DNA of 64,000 bases from Caldilinea sp. CFX5 (GTDB taxonomy: Bacteria; Chloroflexota; Anaerolineae; Caldilineales; Caldilineaceae). The notes beneath the pieces were generated by a model, which was not told the DNA's origin, did not search any database, and saw nothing but the letters and a program-made list of their open reading frames with translations. The DNA lies in the NCBI GenBank assembly GCA_021405325.1, contig QWII01000048.1:1-64000 (forward strand). The letters are read 5' to 3'. The position numbers were made by a program, and so were the translations under genes. Below, piece by piece: positions 56,883-64,000 of this stretch (within the stretch, counting starts at the first letter, position 1; the number at the start of each line of letters is the position of its first letter).

Positions 56883-57293
56883 ATGGAATTGCAAAACTAC
56901 TCACCTCGCAAAGTTGATGCGCTATTGACCAACTACGAAGGATTTATCAAGGACTTGCCGGAAGTGGCGGCAGAGTGGCCCTTGTTGGAAAAAGAAGAAT
57001 AAAGTCATCATCAGGTGGTATTCATGGAAGTTTGGGGCAAGCGTCGTGTGTTAGGACAACTCTATCTGACAAAGCAATTGGCGCGTACACAAGAAGCGCA
57101 CCTGGCTTCCCTGGATCAATTGCTGCTCGAACAGGCCCCTTTGTTGGAACGTTGTTTTGCCTTTACCCTTATGCGCTTGTTAATTATTTTCCGTTGGGGG
57201 ACACCCCTGGCCGAGTCCCCGCAATTGGTACGAATTGAAACGGCTGCCACTTCACTCAATCAACTTGCTCAGGCGCTACCAGTGCCGGCGTAA
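56883..57293 (+). pseudogene. Gene interrupted by one in-frame stop
   Basis: An ATG at 56883 with AGAGGA upstream opens a 39-codon frame (NYSPRKVDALLTNYEGFIKD, LPEVAAEWPLLEKEE) ending in TAA at 57000-57002. The same frame then continues without a stop for 97 codons to 57293 (VWGKRRVLGQLYLTKQLART and so on). Reading through gives a coherent protein of about 136 residues, so the TAA is probably a nonsense mutation (GAA GAA CAA is one step away) or a readthrough site. A restart at the ATG at 57024 (AGGTGG upstream) could make the second half alone. Family not recognised. Confidence 0.6.
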
Positions 57294-57304
57294 AAAGGAT
57301 TTTT

Positions 57305-58483
57305 ATGAAAATTACTGCAATCAAAACGGTGGTTGTCAATGCGCAGATGCGCAACTGGGTCTTTGTTAAAGTCGAAACCAACGAGCCGGGCTTGTACGGC
57401 TGGGGTGAAGCGTCGCTGGAGTGGAAGACGCGCGCCGTCTGTGGTGCGGTCGAGGACTTTGCGCCGATGATCCTGGGGGAAGACCCGGCACGCATTGAGT
57501 TTCTCTACCAGAAGATGTACCGTCAATCCTTCTGGCGCATGGGCGCGATTGGTATGTCGGCCATCTCCGGCATTGAACAGGCGCTTTGGGACATTCGGGG
57601 CAAGGTGTTGGGCCAGCCGGTCTATAACCTGCTCGGCGGCCAGGTGCGCGACCGGGTGCGTATGTACACCCATCTGGGCGGCGGCGACATGAAGGCCGTC
57701 TACGAAACCCAGTGGGGCGATGACTTTAGCAAATTTGCCGAGTTGGCCCAACAGGTGGTGGCGCAAGGCTACACCGCCGTCAAAGTGCTGATCACCCCGC
57801 CGACCGAGACGCTCAACAGCATTGCCGGCTATCGCTACACCGACGGCGCCATGCGCGCCCTGCGCGACGCCGTGGGCGAAAAGATCGACATTATGATCGA
57901 CTGTCATGGCCGTCATGCGCTGGCCAACGCGGTGGAATTTTGTCGCGTGCTGGCCCCCTATCGCCCCTACTTTGTCGAGGAGCCGGTGCCGCCGGAAAAT
58001 GTCGATGTCATGGCCGAGGTGCGCAAAGCCAGCCCCGTACCGATTGCCACCGGCGAACGCTTGATCACCCGCTACCAATTCCGCGAACTCTTTGAAAAGC
58101 AGGCGTGCAACATCATTCAGCCTGATCTCTGTCACTGTGGCGGTTTGTGGGAGGCCAAGAAGATCGCGGCGATGGCCGAAACGTATTACATGGGCGTCGC
58201 ACCGCACAACCCGCTGGGTCCCGTCGCCAACGCCGCTGCCCTCCATTTCGCCCTGAGTACACCCAACTTCCTCATCCAGGAAGATATGCTCACCGATGTC
58301 CCCTGGCGCTGGGAGGTGGTGCAACATTCGCTGAAGACCGAGAACGGTTACTGGTTGCCCACCCACGCTCCTGGTCTCGGCATCGAAGTCAACGAAGCCG
58401 CCGCCGCCAAATATCCCTTCCAGCAGGAAGTGATCCACGCCCTTAACATCCGGGCCCATGACAACGCCATTTTGGATTGGTAG
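57305..58483 (+). CDS. Enolase-superfamily sugar-acid dehydratase (galactonate dehydratase-like)
   Basis: 392 residues of the mandelate racemase/muconate lactonising subgroup. N-terminal capping domain (VKVETNEPGLYGWGEASLEW), then the barrel with metal ligands in IMIDCHGRH, FVEEPVPPEN and IATGERLITR, and the C-terminal general-acid segment MGVAPHNPLGPVANAAAL. The HNP...GER...DxHGR pattern is that of D-galactonate dehydratase and close sugar-acid dehydratases. Probably removes water from an aldonic acid to give a 2-keto-3-deoxy acid. Gfo/Idh/MocA and SDR genes downstream fit a sugar-oxidation pathway. Confidence 0.85.
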   Translation: MKITAIKTVVVNAQMRNWVFVKVETNEPGLYGWGEASLEWKTRAVCGAVEDFAPMILGEDPARIEFLYQKMYRQSFWRMGAIGMSAISGIEQALWDIRGKVLGQPVYNLLGGQVRDRVRMYTHLGGGDMKAVYETQWGDDFSKFAELAQQVVAQGYTAVKVLITPPTETLNSIAGYRYTDGAMRALRDAVGEKIDIMIDCHGRHALANAVEFCRVLAPYRPYFVEEPVPPENVDVMAEVRKASPVPIATGERLITRYQFRELFEKQACNIIQPDLCHCGGLWEAKKIAAMAETYYMGVAPHNPLGPVANAAALHFALSTPNFLIQEDMLTDVPWRWEVVQHSLKTENGYWLPTHAPGLGIEVNEAAAAKYPFQQEVIHALNIRAHDNAILDW

Positions 58484-58503
58484 TTTTCAAAAGCCGTATA
58501 CAT

Positions 58504-58570
58504 TAGAGATTAGGAGATTGAGAGATTAAGAGATTATCAACGACCGAATCTCTCAATCTCCTAATCTCTA
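58504..58570. repeat. Octamer-built palindrome
   Basis: Left arm TAGAGATTAGGAGATTGAGA and right arm ending CAATCTCCTAATCTCTA; units of AGATTnnG repeat every eight bases within each arm. It lies between the dehydratase and coaX. Confidence 0.8.
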
Positions 58571-58625
58571 GTCTGATCCAGCCAGTTAACTGATCATTGA
58601 ATCGCCAATTTCCGGGAGATAAGCA

Positions 58626-59387
58626 ATGCTCTTCTGTATCGACATCGGCAATACCAATATCACGCTGGGGCTATACGCGGGTGAGACGTTAGGCCCCCAT
58701 TGGCGGCTTTCCACCGACCATGACCGGATGCCGGATGAGTTTGCCATGCAGTTGATGGCGCTCTTCACCTATGCCAACCTTTCGGCGGCGGATGTCGATG
58801 GCATTGCGCTAGCCTCGGTGGTGCCGCCGTTGACCGGCAAATGGGTGGAGGTTTGTCGCACCTACCTGGGCTGCGAACCGCTGGTGGTGGATGCGAATAC
58901 CACGACCGGCATTCGCATTCTCTATGATAACCCGCAGGCGGTCGGGGCGGATCGCCTGGTCGATGCCGTGGCGGCCTATCGGCTCTATGGCGGGCCGGCC
59001 TGTGTCGTCGATTTTGGCACAGCCACCACCTTTGACGCCATTACCGCCACCGGCGATTACCTGGGCGGGGCGATTGTCCCCGGCATCGGCATCTCGGCGG
59101 ATGCGCTCTTCCAACGGGCGGCCAAGTTGCCCAAAGTGGAAATCGCGCGTCCCCCGACTGCCATTGGTCGCAACACTGTTCATGCGATGCAATCCGGTCT
59201 GCTCTTTGGCTATGTCGGCCTGGTAGAAGGGATGGTGGCCCGTTTCCGTAACGAACTGGGGCCAGAGATGAAGGTCATCGGCACCGGCGGGCTGGCGAAC
59301 ATTATTGCCCAGGAGACGACCGTCATCGAACACATTGCCCCCTGGCTGACGCTGGATGGGCTGCGTATGGTCTATGCCATGAATTAA
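58626..59387 (+). CDS. coaX: Type III pantothenate kinase
   Basis: 253 residues. Phosphate-binding loop MLFCIDIGNTNITLGLY at the start, GADRLVDAVAAYRLYGGPA and VVDFGTATTFDAI in the middle, and GIGISADALFQRAAKLPKV near the end, all hallmarks of the ASKHA-fold CoaX. It phosphorylates pantothenate with ATP, the first step of coenzyme A synthesis, and is not feedback-inhibited by CoA in known members. coaBC follows after a palindrome, so the two CoA genes are neighbours. Confidence 0.95.
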   Translation: MLFCIDIGNTNITLGLYAGETLGPHWRLSTDHDRMPDEFAMQLMALFTYANLSAADVDGIALASVVPPLTGKWVEVCRTYLGCEPLVVDANTTTGIRILYDNPQAVGADRLVDAVAAYRLYGGPACVVDFGTATTFDAITATGDYLGGAIVPGIGISADALFQRAAKLPKVEIARPPTAIGRNTVHAMQSGLLFGYVGLVEGMVARFRNELGPEMKVIGTGGLANIIAQETTVIEHIAPWLTLDGLRMVYAMN

Positions 59388-59398
59388 ACAACGGATTT

Positions 59399-59465
59399 GG
59401 GAAGGAACGGATTTGTTTCTTTCATCACTGCCGTTACTATGCCCTACATCAAATCCGTTCCTTCC
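59399..59465. repeat. Palindrome between coaX and coaBC
   Basis: GGAAGGAACGGATTTG and CAAATCCGTTCCTTCC are perfect 16-bp arms; further complementarity (CAACGG/CCGTTG) extends the element to about 59389-59487. Confidence 0.75.
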
Positions 59466-59542
59466 GGGGCGCCCATTGGGCCCCGTTGTAGTGTTGTGGG
59501 GCGCCCTGGTAATGTTGAATCCTATATCAATAAGAGCCTTTC

Positions 59543-60766
59543 ATGCCCATGAATCCACTGCTGAACAAACGCGTTGTTCTTGGCGTCAGCGGCAGCATTG
59601 CCTGCTACAAAAGCGCCGACCTTGCCAGCAAATTGACGCAGACCGGCGCCAAAGTCGATGTGATTCTGACCCAAGCGGCCACCCAATTTATCACGCCGCT
59701 GACCTTCCAAGCAGTCACCGGCCGGCGCGCCTATACCGACGCTGACCTGTGGGGGCAGGAGGCGCACGTTCTCCATGTCGGGTTGGCGCACGGCGCTGAT
59801 CTGCTCGTGATCGCTCCCGCCACAGCCAACACCCTGGCGAAACTGGCGCAGGGGACAAGTGATGATCTGCTCAGTGTTACGGCGCTGGCCGCTACCTGTC
59901 CGCTGCTGTTGGCCCCGGCCATGGATGGCGGCATGTTCAGCCATCCGGCCACCCAGGCCAATCTACGCCTGTTGGTGGAACGGGGCGCGCTTGTGGTCGG
60001 GCCGGAGGAAGGGCATCTGGCCTCCGGGCTGGTGGCGCGCGGCCGGATGAGTGAACCGTTAACACTCTTGGGCGCCATCCGCCAACGACTGGCACAAAGC
60101 GGCCCCTTGCAGGGACGCAAAGTTGTCGTGACCGCCGGCGGCACACGCGAGGCGATTGACCCGGTGCGTTTTCTCTCCAATCACTCGTCGGGCAAACAGG
60201 GCTATGCTGTGGCGCAGGCGGCGGCAGATGCCGGTGGCGCCGTCGTGTTGATCACAACCACCACGGCTTTGCCCACACCGGCTGGTGTCCGCCGTGTCGA
60301 TGTTAACTCGGCCCAGGAGATGTTGCGCGCCGTATTGCATGAAAGCGCTGATGCTGATGTGTTGATTATGGCGGCGGCGGTGGCCGATTTTCGCCCGGCG
60401 CAGGTTGCCGCCCAGAAGATTAAAAAGCAGGGCAACGACGTGCCGACCATCGAACTGGTGCGCAACCCTGATATTTTGCTGGAAGTGGCCCGCCAACGGC
60501 AAGCCGGCGCCCGGCCCAGGGTCGTCGTTGGCTTTGCCGCCGAGACGGAAAACGTATTGCAGAATGCCCAGACCAAGCTTACGCAAAAGGGGCTGAACTT
60601 CCTGGTCGCCAATGATGTGAGCGCCAGCGATGCCGGTTTTGCCGTTGATACCAACCGGGTGACGTTGTTGGGGGCTGATGGCACAGTCGAAACCTTGCCC
60701 CTCATGACCAAAGCGGCGGTAGCCGAGAAGATCGTGGAAAAAGTAGTCAACCTCATGGCGCGCTAA
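59543..60766 (+). CDS. coaBC: Bifunctional phosphopantothenoylcysteine decarboxylase / phosphopantothenate-cysteine ligase
   Basis: 407 residues. The N-terminal CoaC flavoprotein domain (VVLGVSGSIACYKSADLASK, ILTQAATQFI, APATANTLAKLAQG) has PAMDGGMF in place of the usual PAMNxxM substrate-clamp motif. The C-terminal CoaB ligase starts near 190 (VVVTAGGTREAIDPVRFLSN, HSSGKQGYAVAQAA, IMAAAVADFRP). It converts phosphopantothenate and cysteine to phosphopantetheine. It follows coaX, giving three consecutive CoA-synthesis activities. Confidence 0.95.
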   Translation: MPMNPLLNKRVVLGVSGSIACYKSADLASKLTQTGAKVDVILTQAATQFITPLTFQAVTGRRAYTDADLWGQEAHVLHVGLAHGADLLVIAPATANTLAKLAQGTSDDLLSVTALAATCPLLLAPAMDGGMFSHPATQANLRLLVERGALVVGPEEGHLASGLVARGRMSEPLTLLGAIRQRLAQSGPLQGRKVVVTAGGTREAIDPVRFLSNHSSGKQGYAVAQAAADAGGAVVLITTTTALPTPAGVRRVDVNSAQEMLRAVLHESADADVLIMAAAVADFRPAQVAAQKIKKQGNDVPTIELVRNPDILLEVARQRQAGARPRVVVGFAAETENVLQNAQTKLTQKGLNFLVANDVSASDAGFAVDTNRVTLLGADGTVETLPLMTKAAVAEKIVEKVVNLMAR

Positions 60767-60769
60767 TGT

Positions 60770-60802
60770 GACAGTAGCGGCAAAACATGGTACGCTACTG
60801 TT
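60770..60802. terminator. Hairpin after coaBC
   Basis: ACAGTAGCG and CGCTACTGT pair perfectly around a 14-base loop a few bases past the coaBC stop. No T-run, so it may be a weak terminator. Confidence 0.45.
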
Positions 60803-60840
60803 CAGACCGTTGGTTCGTTGATCGGCTTTTGTAAAACTTT

Positions 60841-61224
60841 ATGTTGATTCCCAATGCTGTCTATCGCTTTAACCGCACTGACAAACTCACCTATTATCAA
60901 GCGGCGCGCACCCCGGCCGGCATTGACTATCTGTCGCCCATCAGTATTGATGGCTCCGAACTGGTAAGTCGCCATCCCAGTGGTCGCGACTACATCATCC
61001 TCTATTTTGTCACCAAAGAGGGCGCGTTGGCTGCCGGCGGCTATTGGCTCGATACCGAAGAACCCTTTGATCACGTTTATGTAACGGATGCCACGGTCGC
61101 TGATCTGGATTTGGTGGCCGAAGAGCTGGCGGCCCTGCCAGCGGTGGATCGCCGCCTTGATGATGTCTTACACCGTCATGAAATTCAACTGGACATGGCG
61201 GTGTGGGGCAGCCTCTTGCAATAA
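60841..61224 (+). CDS. Conserved-looking hypothetical protein
   Basis: 127 residues, soluble, with no recognised motif. The first half is beta-rich (MLIPNAVYRFNRTDKLTYYQ, GRDYIILYFVTKEGALAAGG) and the second half helical and acidic (VADLDLVAEELAALPAVDRR). No strong ribosome-binding site precedes the ATG. Codon usage matches the neighbours, so it is probably a real gene; function unknown. Confidence 0.55.
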   Translation: MLIPNAVYRFNRTDKLTYYQAARTPAGIDYLSPISIDGSELVSRHPSGRDYIILYFVTKEGALAAGGYWLDTEEPFDHVYVTDATVADLDLVAEELAALPAVDRRLDDVLHRHEIQLDMAVWGSLLQ

Positions 61225-61323
61225 TCACGCACTTCGGCTACTATTCAACTATTGCACCTCCATGTAGGCAAGGTAAGACAAACCCGCGCCTACTTATCTT
61301 AATATTCGACAAGATAGCGAATG

Positions 61324-61481
61324 AACCCCCTCCTAACCGTTCGGCTGAGGCTCACGGCGAAGCCTCCCCCTGCTAAGGGGAGGGACGGTCGAGCGCACAG
61401 CAGTTCTTCCTTTCCTCAGAGGGGGGACGGTCAAGCGCACAACGGTTCCCTCCCTTCTCAGGGGAGGGTTAGGGAGGGGTT
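61324..61481. repeat. GC-rich palindromic repeat cluster
   Basis: Outer arms AACCCCCTCCTAACC and GGGTTAGGGAGGGGTT; inside are GGGACGGTCGAGCGCACA and GGGACGGTCAAGCGCACA as direct repeats and CCCTGCTAAGGGGAGGG. It is the same type as the in-frame element at 50285-50359. It fills the 286-bp gap before the oxidoreductase gene. Confidence 0.75.
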
Positions 61482-61510
61482 CCTCGTTATCCGAAATGCA
61501 AGGAGCTTTT

Positions 61511-62554
61511 ATGGGGATTCGTGTTGGTATCTTGGGTTGTGGCAAAATTGCCCGGCTGCACACCCAAGGGTACAAAGCTGCGGCGGACGTGGCCCAGGTG
61601 ATGGTCTGTTGCGACGAGTATAATATCGACCTGGCGCGTGCCACAGCCCAGGAGTTTGGGGCTGACGCCACCAGCCGTTGGCAGGATGTAATCGAGCGCG
61701 CCGACGTGGACGCCATTTCCATCTGTCTGCCGCCCTATCAACATGCCGAGATTGCGCTGGCGGCGGCTGCTGCCGGCAAGCATGTGCTGGTCGAAAAGCC
61801 GATGGCAATGAATTTGGCCGAATGCAAGACGATGGTCGCCGCCGCCAAAGCCGCCGGCACGGTCTTGATGGTGGGTCAGAACCAGCGCTTCCAGCCGGAG
61901 CATGTGAAGATCAAAGAGTTGCTGGATCGCAATGCCATCGGTCGCATTGTGGCCCTGCGTTTTGACTGCAACCAGTTTGTCAAATACATGTACCCGCCCG
62001 ATAGCTGGATCTTTGACAAGGCCAAGTCCGGCGGCGGCATGGTGGCGCAGACTGCGGTGCACAAGATCGACCTCATGCGCCATTTCTTTGGCGAGGTCAA
62101 AGAGGTATCGGCCTTTAATGGCTACACCGGCCTGAACGCCGGCTACCAACCGGGCGGCAACGAAGACATCGCTACCTTCCTCATGACCTTTGAGAGCGGC
62201 ATCATTGGCGAAGCTTTCTATCTCTTCGCTGCGCACAAAACGCCAATCCCCACCATGACCAGCGAGTTGACCATCTTCTACGGCGAAAAGGGCGTCATCC
62301 ACAACGTGTTGGGCTGGCACATCTACAGCACCGAAATCCCCGAATACAGTGGCGGCCTGACCAAACTGGAGATCCACACCTACCCCTACGTCGATTCAGT
62401 GGTGGCCGAAGTGCGTCACTTCCTCGATTGCATTGGAAGCGGCCAGGAACCAATCACCTCCGGTCGCAACAACTTAGGTACGATGGCCGTGATCGACGCC
62501 ATCTATCAGTCGGCGGAAACAAAAACGGTTGTACAGGTTGAAAAAACACAATAG
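61511..62554 (+). CDS. Gfo/Idh/MocA-family oxidoreductase
   Basis: 347 residues from the ATG at 61511 (AGGAG six bases upstream); the frame opens slightly earlier. The N-terminal Rossmann motif is VGILGCGKIARLH, followed by the family signature VEKPMAMNLAEC with the catalytic Lys, and a C-terminal substrate domain (GGMVAQTAVHKIDLMRHFFG). NAD(P)-dependent oxidation or reduction of a sugar or inositol. It is followed by a palindrome and an SDR gene; a common sugar pathway is likely. Confidence 0.93.
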   Translation: MGIRVGILGCGKIARLHTQGYKAAADVAQVMVCCDEYNIDLARATAQEFGADATSRWQDVIERADVDAISICLPPYQHAEIALAAAAAGKHVLVEKPMAMNLAECKTMVAAAKAAGTVLMVGQNQRFQPEHVKIKELLDRNAIGRIVALRFDCNQFVKYMYPPDSWIFDKAKSGGGMVAQTAVHKIDLMRHFFGEVKEVSAFNGYTGLNAGYQPGGNEDIATFLMTFESGIIGEAFYLFAAHKTPIPTMTSELTIFYGEKGVIHNVLGWHIYSTEIPEYSGGLTKLEIHTYPYVDSVVAEVRHFLDCIGSGQEPITSGRNNLGTMAVIDAIYQSAETKTVVQVEKTQ

Positions 62555-62622
62555 GTGATTGGGTCATTGGGTGATTTTGCGCCCATAGGGCACCCGCTCA
62601 ATCACCCAATGACCCAATCACC
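62554..62622. repeat. Octamer-built perfect palindrome
   Basis: Perfect 23-bp arms (62554-62576, 62600-62622) made of GGTGATTG/GGTCATTG/GGTGATT units, loop of 23 bases. The left arm begins at the last base of the oxidoreductase stop codon. Confidence 0.88.
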
Positions 62623-62651
62623 CAATCTCTTCACGAAACAGGGAGCAAACC

Positions 62652-63422
62652 ATGAGCAAATCAGTCAATTTTGATCTCACCGGCAAGGTGATGATTGTCA
62701 CCGGGGCCAGCAAAGGCATTGGCAAGGCGATCGCGCTGGCGGCGGCGGAATGGGGGGCCGATCTGGCCCTGGGCAACCGCAACATTGCCGATGCGGAGGA
62801 AGTGGCGGCGGCCTGTCGGGCAATGGGGCGACGCGTCGAGGTCTGGGAACTGGATGTCGCCAAAGTTGCCAGCATCAACGCGTTTGTCGATAAAACAATG
62901 GAAGCCTTTGGTCGCATTGATGTGTTGGTTAACAACGCTGGTTACAATGCCCCTAAACCTGCGCTGGATTATACCGAAGAAGAATTTGACTATATCTCGG
63001 ATGTCAACTTTAAAGGCGCGTTCTTTATGTCTACGGCAGTTGCCCGCAAAATGATTGCTGCCCAGACGGAAGGCAGCATCATCACGATTAGTTCACAGGT
63101 GGGGGTTGTCGGCGGACCGGAACGTACCCCTTATGCCTCTGCCAAGGGTGCAGTCGGTCAGTTCACGCGTTCACTGGCCGGTGAATGGGCCAAATACAAG
63201 ATTACCATCAACGCGGTTGCACCTACATTTACGCGTACACCGCTTTGGGACCGGGTAATTCAAACAAATCCTGCTTTTGCCAAAAACCTGGAAAAGGTTC
63301 CAATGGGTCGCCCAGCCGAGCCGTCCGAGATCGCCGGCGCGGTTATCTATCTGGCCTCGCCTGCGGCGCGTATGGTGACAGGGCAGGTCATCTGTGTCGA
63401 TGGTGGCTTTACAGCGGTTTAG
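62652..63422 (+). CDS. Short-chain dehydrogenase/reductase
   Basis: 256 residues. Cofactor motif VTGASKGIGKAIALAAAEWG near 18, NNAG motif (VLVNNAGYNAP), catalytic Ser (ITISSQVGVVGG) and the YASAKG Tyr-Lys pair, then the C-terminal GQVICVDGGF. Classical NAD(P)-dependent SDR, probably acting on a sugar-derived alcohol in line with the neighbouring Gfo/Idh enzyme. GGGAGC precedes the ATG. Confidence 0.95.
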   Translation: MSKSVNFDLTGKVMIVTGASKGIGKAIALAAAEWGADLALGNRNIADAEEVAAACRAMGRRVEVWELDVAKVASINAFVDKTMEAFGRIDVLVNNAGYNAPKPALDYTEEEFDYISDVNFKGAFFMSTAVARKMIAAQTEGSIITISSQVGVVGGPERTPYASAKGAVGQFTRSLAGEWAKYKITINAVAPTFTRTPLWDRVIQTNPAFAKNLEKVPMGRPAEPSEIAGAVIYLASPAARMVTGQVICVDGGFTAV

Positions 63423-63451
63423 ACGTTCCACTGAATTAGTAAGAACCATTG

Positions 63452-63513
63452 ATAGTGGATAGTAGAGATTGGCTATTGCGTTTCAAGAATAGTCAATCTC
63501 TACTATCCACTAT
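63452..63513. repeat. Perfect palindrome between SDR and NUDIX genes
   Basis: 20-bp perfect arms beginning ATAGTGGATAGTAGAG (63452-63471 and 63494-63513), loop of 22 bases. Units repeat at about eight bases. Confidence 0.85.
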
Positions 63514-63535
63514 TTGTTTATGAAGGGAAAGCGTC

Positions 63536-64000
63536 ATGCCCATTTCCAATTACCTCTATGGCCTACGCCAAAAAGTCGGCAACGCCCTGATCTTGCAACC
63601 CGCCGTTACCATGATCTGTCACGATGACGAAGGGCGAGTACTCTTGGCGCGCCATCAGGATTACGACCAGTGGGCGTTGCCAGGGGGCGGCATCGATCCG
63701 GGCGAGACGCCGGCCGATGCCGCGGTGCGCGAGCTGTGGGAAGAAACTGGTCTGCTGGTCGAGCCGGTGCATGTTCAGGGCGTTTACGGCGGCCCGGCTT
63801 TTTATTCGGTCTATCCCAATGGCGACCAGATTGCCTCGGTCGATACGGTCTTTGTCTGCCGTGTCGTTGGTGGGCAGATGGCCGCCGATCAAGAGGAGAT
63901 CAACGAACTGCGCTACTTTACCCCAGCGGAACTAGCCGCATTGTCGTTCGCACCGTGGGTACAGATTGTTCTCGCTGATCTGGCTAAGGGTCAGGCGCAA
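63536..64000 (+). CDS. NUDIX hydrolase (partial, runs off window)
   Basis: 155 codons to the window end without a stop. The NUDIX box G-x5-E-x7-REL-x-EE-x-G-L is complete (GIDPGETPADAAVRELWEET), preceded by YDQWALPGGG. AAGGGA lies upstream of the ATG. The family cleaves nucleoside-diphosphate-linked substrates (for example ADP-sugars or oxidised nucleotides); specificity is unknown. The last visible residues are near the expected C-terminus for a protein of about 160 residues. Confidence 0.92.
   Translation, partial: MPISNYLYGLRQKVGNALILQPAVTMICHDDEGRVLLARHQDYDQWALPGGGIDPGETPADAAVRELWEETGLLVEPVHVQGVYGGPAFYSVYPNGDQIASVDTVFVCRVVGGQMAADQEEINELRYFTPAELAALSFAPWVQIVLADLAKGQAQ

Noticed and set aside
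1..64000. tRNA or rRNA genes and prophage
   Set aside because: No cloverleaf-like segments with CCA ends, no rRNA-like sequence and no phage structural or integrase genes were seen on reading both strands.

Overview
The window looks like part of a Chloroflexota chromosome, probably Caldilineae/Anaerolineae-like. This is inferred from the gene content and style: long tandem BTAD/NB-ARC/TPR and WD40 regulators, CUT1 sugar transporters with Tat-lipoprotein binding proteins, type III pantothenate kinase, Rpn-type nucleases, several toxin-antitoxin pairs and very many palindromic repeats. No rRNA, tRNA, CRISPR array, complete transposon or prophage was seen.

Layout. 1-19.6 kb: five giant STAND-type regulators (SARP-like winged helix + BTAD + NB-ARC, then WD40 or TPR repeats), three of them in one overlapping operon, with two CheY-like proteins encoded convergently and overlapping regulator 3' ends. 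Tandem 11-bp repeats lie upstream of several of these genes. 19.7-25.8 kb: a decayed copy of the nearby higBA locus; an ECF sigma factor overlapping a membrane anti-sigma factor that carries two extracytoplasmic sugar-binding-protein domains; a second ECF sigma gene with a broken 3' end; gene fragments; repeat palindromes; then intact higBA. 25.8-32.8 kb: Mrp ATPase, SnoaL-like protein, P-loop kinase, NADAR protein, PIN-like/DUF433 toxin-antitoxin, PhyH dioxygenase, a mutarotase-like protein and a cytochrome P450. 32.8-38.7 kb: LacI regulator with a clear promoter/operator, an ADP-ribosylglycohydrolase (ARH) and a CUT1 sugar ABC transporter without its ATPase. 38.8-47.3 kb: a Phd/RelE pair, a kelch protein, then a citrate-lyase-type cluster (CitD-CitE fusion, CitF) bracketed by two more ARH genes, then a GMC oxidoreductase. 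47.3-57.3 kb: a structured RNA candidate, two Rpn-like proteins, a membrane spermidine-synthase-like protein, an acyl-CoA dehydrogenase plus two-subunit fumarase/tartrate dehydratase operon, an XRE regulator and a run of small unknown genes, one split by an in-frame stop. 57.3-64 kb: galactonate-dehydratase-like enzyme, coaX, coaBC, a Gfo/Idh/MocA oxidoreductase, an SDR and a NUDIX hydrolase cut by the window end.

The most unusual items are: the ECF sigma/anti-sigma pair in which the anti-sigma factor is fused to tandem solute-binding domains; the citrate lyase genes bracketed by ARH-type glycohydrolases, which may act on the ribosyl linkage of the citrate lyase prosthetic group; short palindromic elements inserted in frame at the same loop of four NB-ARC paralogues; 11-bp iterated sites near the BTAD regulators; and a promoter-driven structured RNA at 47.4 kb with mutually exclusive stems.
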